Below, in pieces: positions 4,403 to 5,700 of a stretch of 5,700 nt of DNA. The notes beneath the pieces were generated by a model. The model was not told where the DNA came from and searched no databases. It saw nothing but the letters and a program-made list of their open reading frames with translations. Positions within the stretch are counted from its first letter, which is position 1. Each line of letters starts with the position of its first letter. Made by a program: the position numbers and the translations under genes. The stretch is from Verrucomicrobiota bacterium (GTDB lineage Bacteria; Verrucomicrobiota; Kiritimatiellia; B70-G9): contig QNAJ01000110.1 of the NCBI GenBank assembly GCA_003641465.1, positions 1 to 5,700 on the forward strand, given 5' to 3'.

Positions 4403-5700
4403 ATGAAGACGTACCGCTACAGGGTGCTTGTTCTGGGGTGTAAGGTTAACCAGTACGAGGCTCAAGAGATCCGCGAACACCTGCGGGACCTGGGATTGCA
4501 GCCGGCGCACGGCGCGGAGGCGGAATTGCAGATAATCCACGGTTGCGCGGTTACCGGGTCCGCCTTACGCAAGACCTGCAGGCTGGCGAGGGGAGCGCTG
4601 CGGGCTCCCGGATCGCGGTGGGTTATTCTGACCGGTTGCGCTGCGGCGGTGCAGAATGGCGAGCTGTCGCGGACGCTGGCCGGCATTGTTCCATCCGGGA
4701 GGGACTTTCTGCGGCGGCTTGACGAAGTTCTGGCTGACTTGGGTGTGATTCCCCGGGAAGTAACCGCGCAGGGGAAGGGGATCAGCAGTTTCCAGGAACG
4801 CACGCGTGCAATTGTGAAGGTTCAGGATGGCTGTGACTACCGGTGCTCCTACTGCATAGTGCCGTTGCTGCGCGGAGCATCACGGTGTCGGTCAGCACGC
4901 GAGGTTTATGACGAAGTACAGCGCCTTGCGGCGGCGGGATATCGTGAAATCGTGATCAGCGGTGTGAATGTCGGCAACTATGCTGCCGACAGTTGTGATC
5001 TGGCCGGACTGCTTGAAATGTTGCTGGAAGTTCCCGGGATCGCCCGTATCCGCCTGTCCAGTCTCCATCCGCGCCAGCTTTCTCACCGCCTGCTGAATCT
5101 CTGGCGCACAAGTGATCGGCTGGCACCGCACTTGCACCTGCCACTGCAATCCGGATCGGACCGCATTCTACGGCTCATGCGCCGCGATTACAGTCTGTCG
5201 GAATACATCGCCGCCGTGGCGCGGGCCCGCGAATATATTCGTGATCCTGCGATTACGACCGACCTGATGGTCGGGTTTCCGGGCGAGACCGTGGGTGATT
5301 TTGAACACACAGTTACAGCGGTGCGGGAAATCGGGTTTGCCCGCGTTCATGTTTTTCCGTTCTCTCCCCGTCCGGGCACGCCCGCGGCGGAGCTGCCCGG
5401 GCGGGTGCAGCGCAGCGAAATTGACTACCGCAGCAGGCTGCTTCGCAAGACGGCTTTTGACGCAGCGATGGGTTTCGCCCAACGGCTGGTAGGAATGGAT
5501 GAGACTCTCATTGTCGAGAACGCGGGGGAGTTCGGTGCATCCGGCATGATCGGACGATACCTGAGGACGGAAGTGGCGGGCGAGTACTCGGCGGGAATGG
5601 TTATCAAGGTTCGAATTCACGGGATACGCAGGGGGCGGTCAGGGCCTATAGCAGTGGCCGAAGTGAAGGCGGCGGCTGCCCCGGACGCCAGCCGGCAGCC
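4403..5700 (+). CDS. mtaB: tRNA t6A37 methylthiotransferase, 3' end beyond window
   Basis: MtaB is a radical-SAM enzyme with two [4Fe-4S] clusters that adds a methylthio group to t6A at position 37 of tRNA, giving ms2t6A (best known on tRNA-Lys). The N-terminal cluster cysteines are C13 (in GCKVNQYE, the MtaB-type signature, rather than MiaB's GCQMN), C48 (HGCAVTG) and C79 (TGCAA). The radical-SAM motif is C144-x3-C148-x2-C151. SGVNVGNY, HLPLQSGSD, TTDLMVGFPGE (around 285-295) and FPFSPRPGTPA follow, then a C-terminal TRAM-like part from about 365. 432 full codons are visible with no stop, so the gene ends just past the window; the family is usually 420-450 residues. The ATG at 4403 is the only reasonable start, because no other in-frame start lies near and GCKVNQ sits at the correct distance. 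It lacks a good Shine-Dalgarno site. RimO and MiaB were considered and fit less well. Confidence 0.93.
   Translation, partial: MKTYRYRVLVLGCKVNQYEAQEIREHLRDLGLQPAHGAEAELQIIHGCAVTGSALRKTCRLARGALRAPGSRWVILTGCAAAVQNGELSRTLAGIVPSGRDFLRRLDEVLADLGVIPREVTAQGKGISSFQERTRAIVKVQDGCDYRCSYCIVPLLRGASRCRSAREVYDEVQRLAAAGYREIVISGVNVGNYAADSCDLAGLLEMLLEVPGIARIRLSSLHPRQLSHRLLNLWRTSDRLAPHLHLPLQSGSDRILRLMRRDYSLSEYIAAVARAREYIRDPAITTDLMVGFPGETVGDFEHTVTAVREIGFARVHVFPFSPRPGTPAAELPGRVQRSEIDYRSRLLRKTAFDAAMGFAQRLVGMDETLIVENAGEFGASGMIGRYLRTEVAGEYSAGMVIKVRIHGIRRGRSGPIAVAEVKAAAAPDASRQ

Noticed and set aside
3962..4540. Minus-strand frame of 192 codons
   Set aside because: It would run antisense through the complete tRNA-Arg and the mtaB start, so it is a chance open frame.

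Overview
This is a bacterial chromosomal segment, GC-rich (about 60% by eye), with every supported gene on the + strand and tightly packed. The start-site signals are conventional; one Shine-Dalgarno site (GGAGGTGA before yicC) is a perfect anti-16S match. The organism cannot be fixed from this window. Two hints point loosely to the PVC group (Verrucomicrobiota, Kiritimatiellota and relatives) or a neighbouring Gram-negative lineage: a guanylate kinase with an extra segment of about ten residues, and a free-standing lysine/alanine-rich histone-H1-tail-like peptide. This is inference, not a placement.

Region 1 (1-2511) is a compact operon: the 3' part of trpB (tryptophan synthase beta), then yicC (endoribonuclease family) after a 2-nt gap, then gmk (guanylate kinase) in an ATGA overlap. 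The yicC-gmk pair is a classical neighbourhood. trpB directly upstream, with no trpA following, is less usual. A small hairpin lies one base before the gmk start and may couple its translation to yicC.

Region 2 (2496-2944) has the most unexplained structure. Three abutting inverted repeats begin at the gmk stop codon. A possible promoter follows, then a leader with two hairpins and an alternative pairing, then a 30-codon gene for a peptide made almost only of Lys and Ala (KKKAA repeats). The gene is followed by a GNRA-loop hairpin and a strong intrinsic terminator, so it looks like its own transcription unit.

Region 3 (2955-4179) starts with a dyad and an NrdR-box-like sequence, then nrdR (repressor of ribonucleotide reductase genes). 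An unrecognised 221-residue protein overlaps nrdR by four bases. It has a strikingly arginine-rich segment, which may be real or may mark a reading-frame problem.

Region 4 (4250-5700) holds a promoter with a GC-rich discriminator, a complete tRNA-Arg(CCT) with encoded CCA, and 34 nt later an mtaB-type gene for the methylthiotransferase acting on t6A37 of tRNA. mtaB is open at the window end. The tRNA belongs to the class expected to carry t6A37 (U36, A37), and no convincing terminator separates it from mtaB, so the tRNA promoter may serve both.

Most of the window is housekeeping: tryptophan and GMP/dNTP supply, RNA turnover and tRNA modification. The candidates for something new are the Lys/Ala micro-gene with its structured flanks, and the unknown partner of nrdR.
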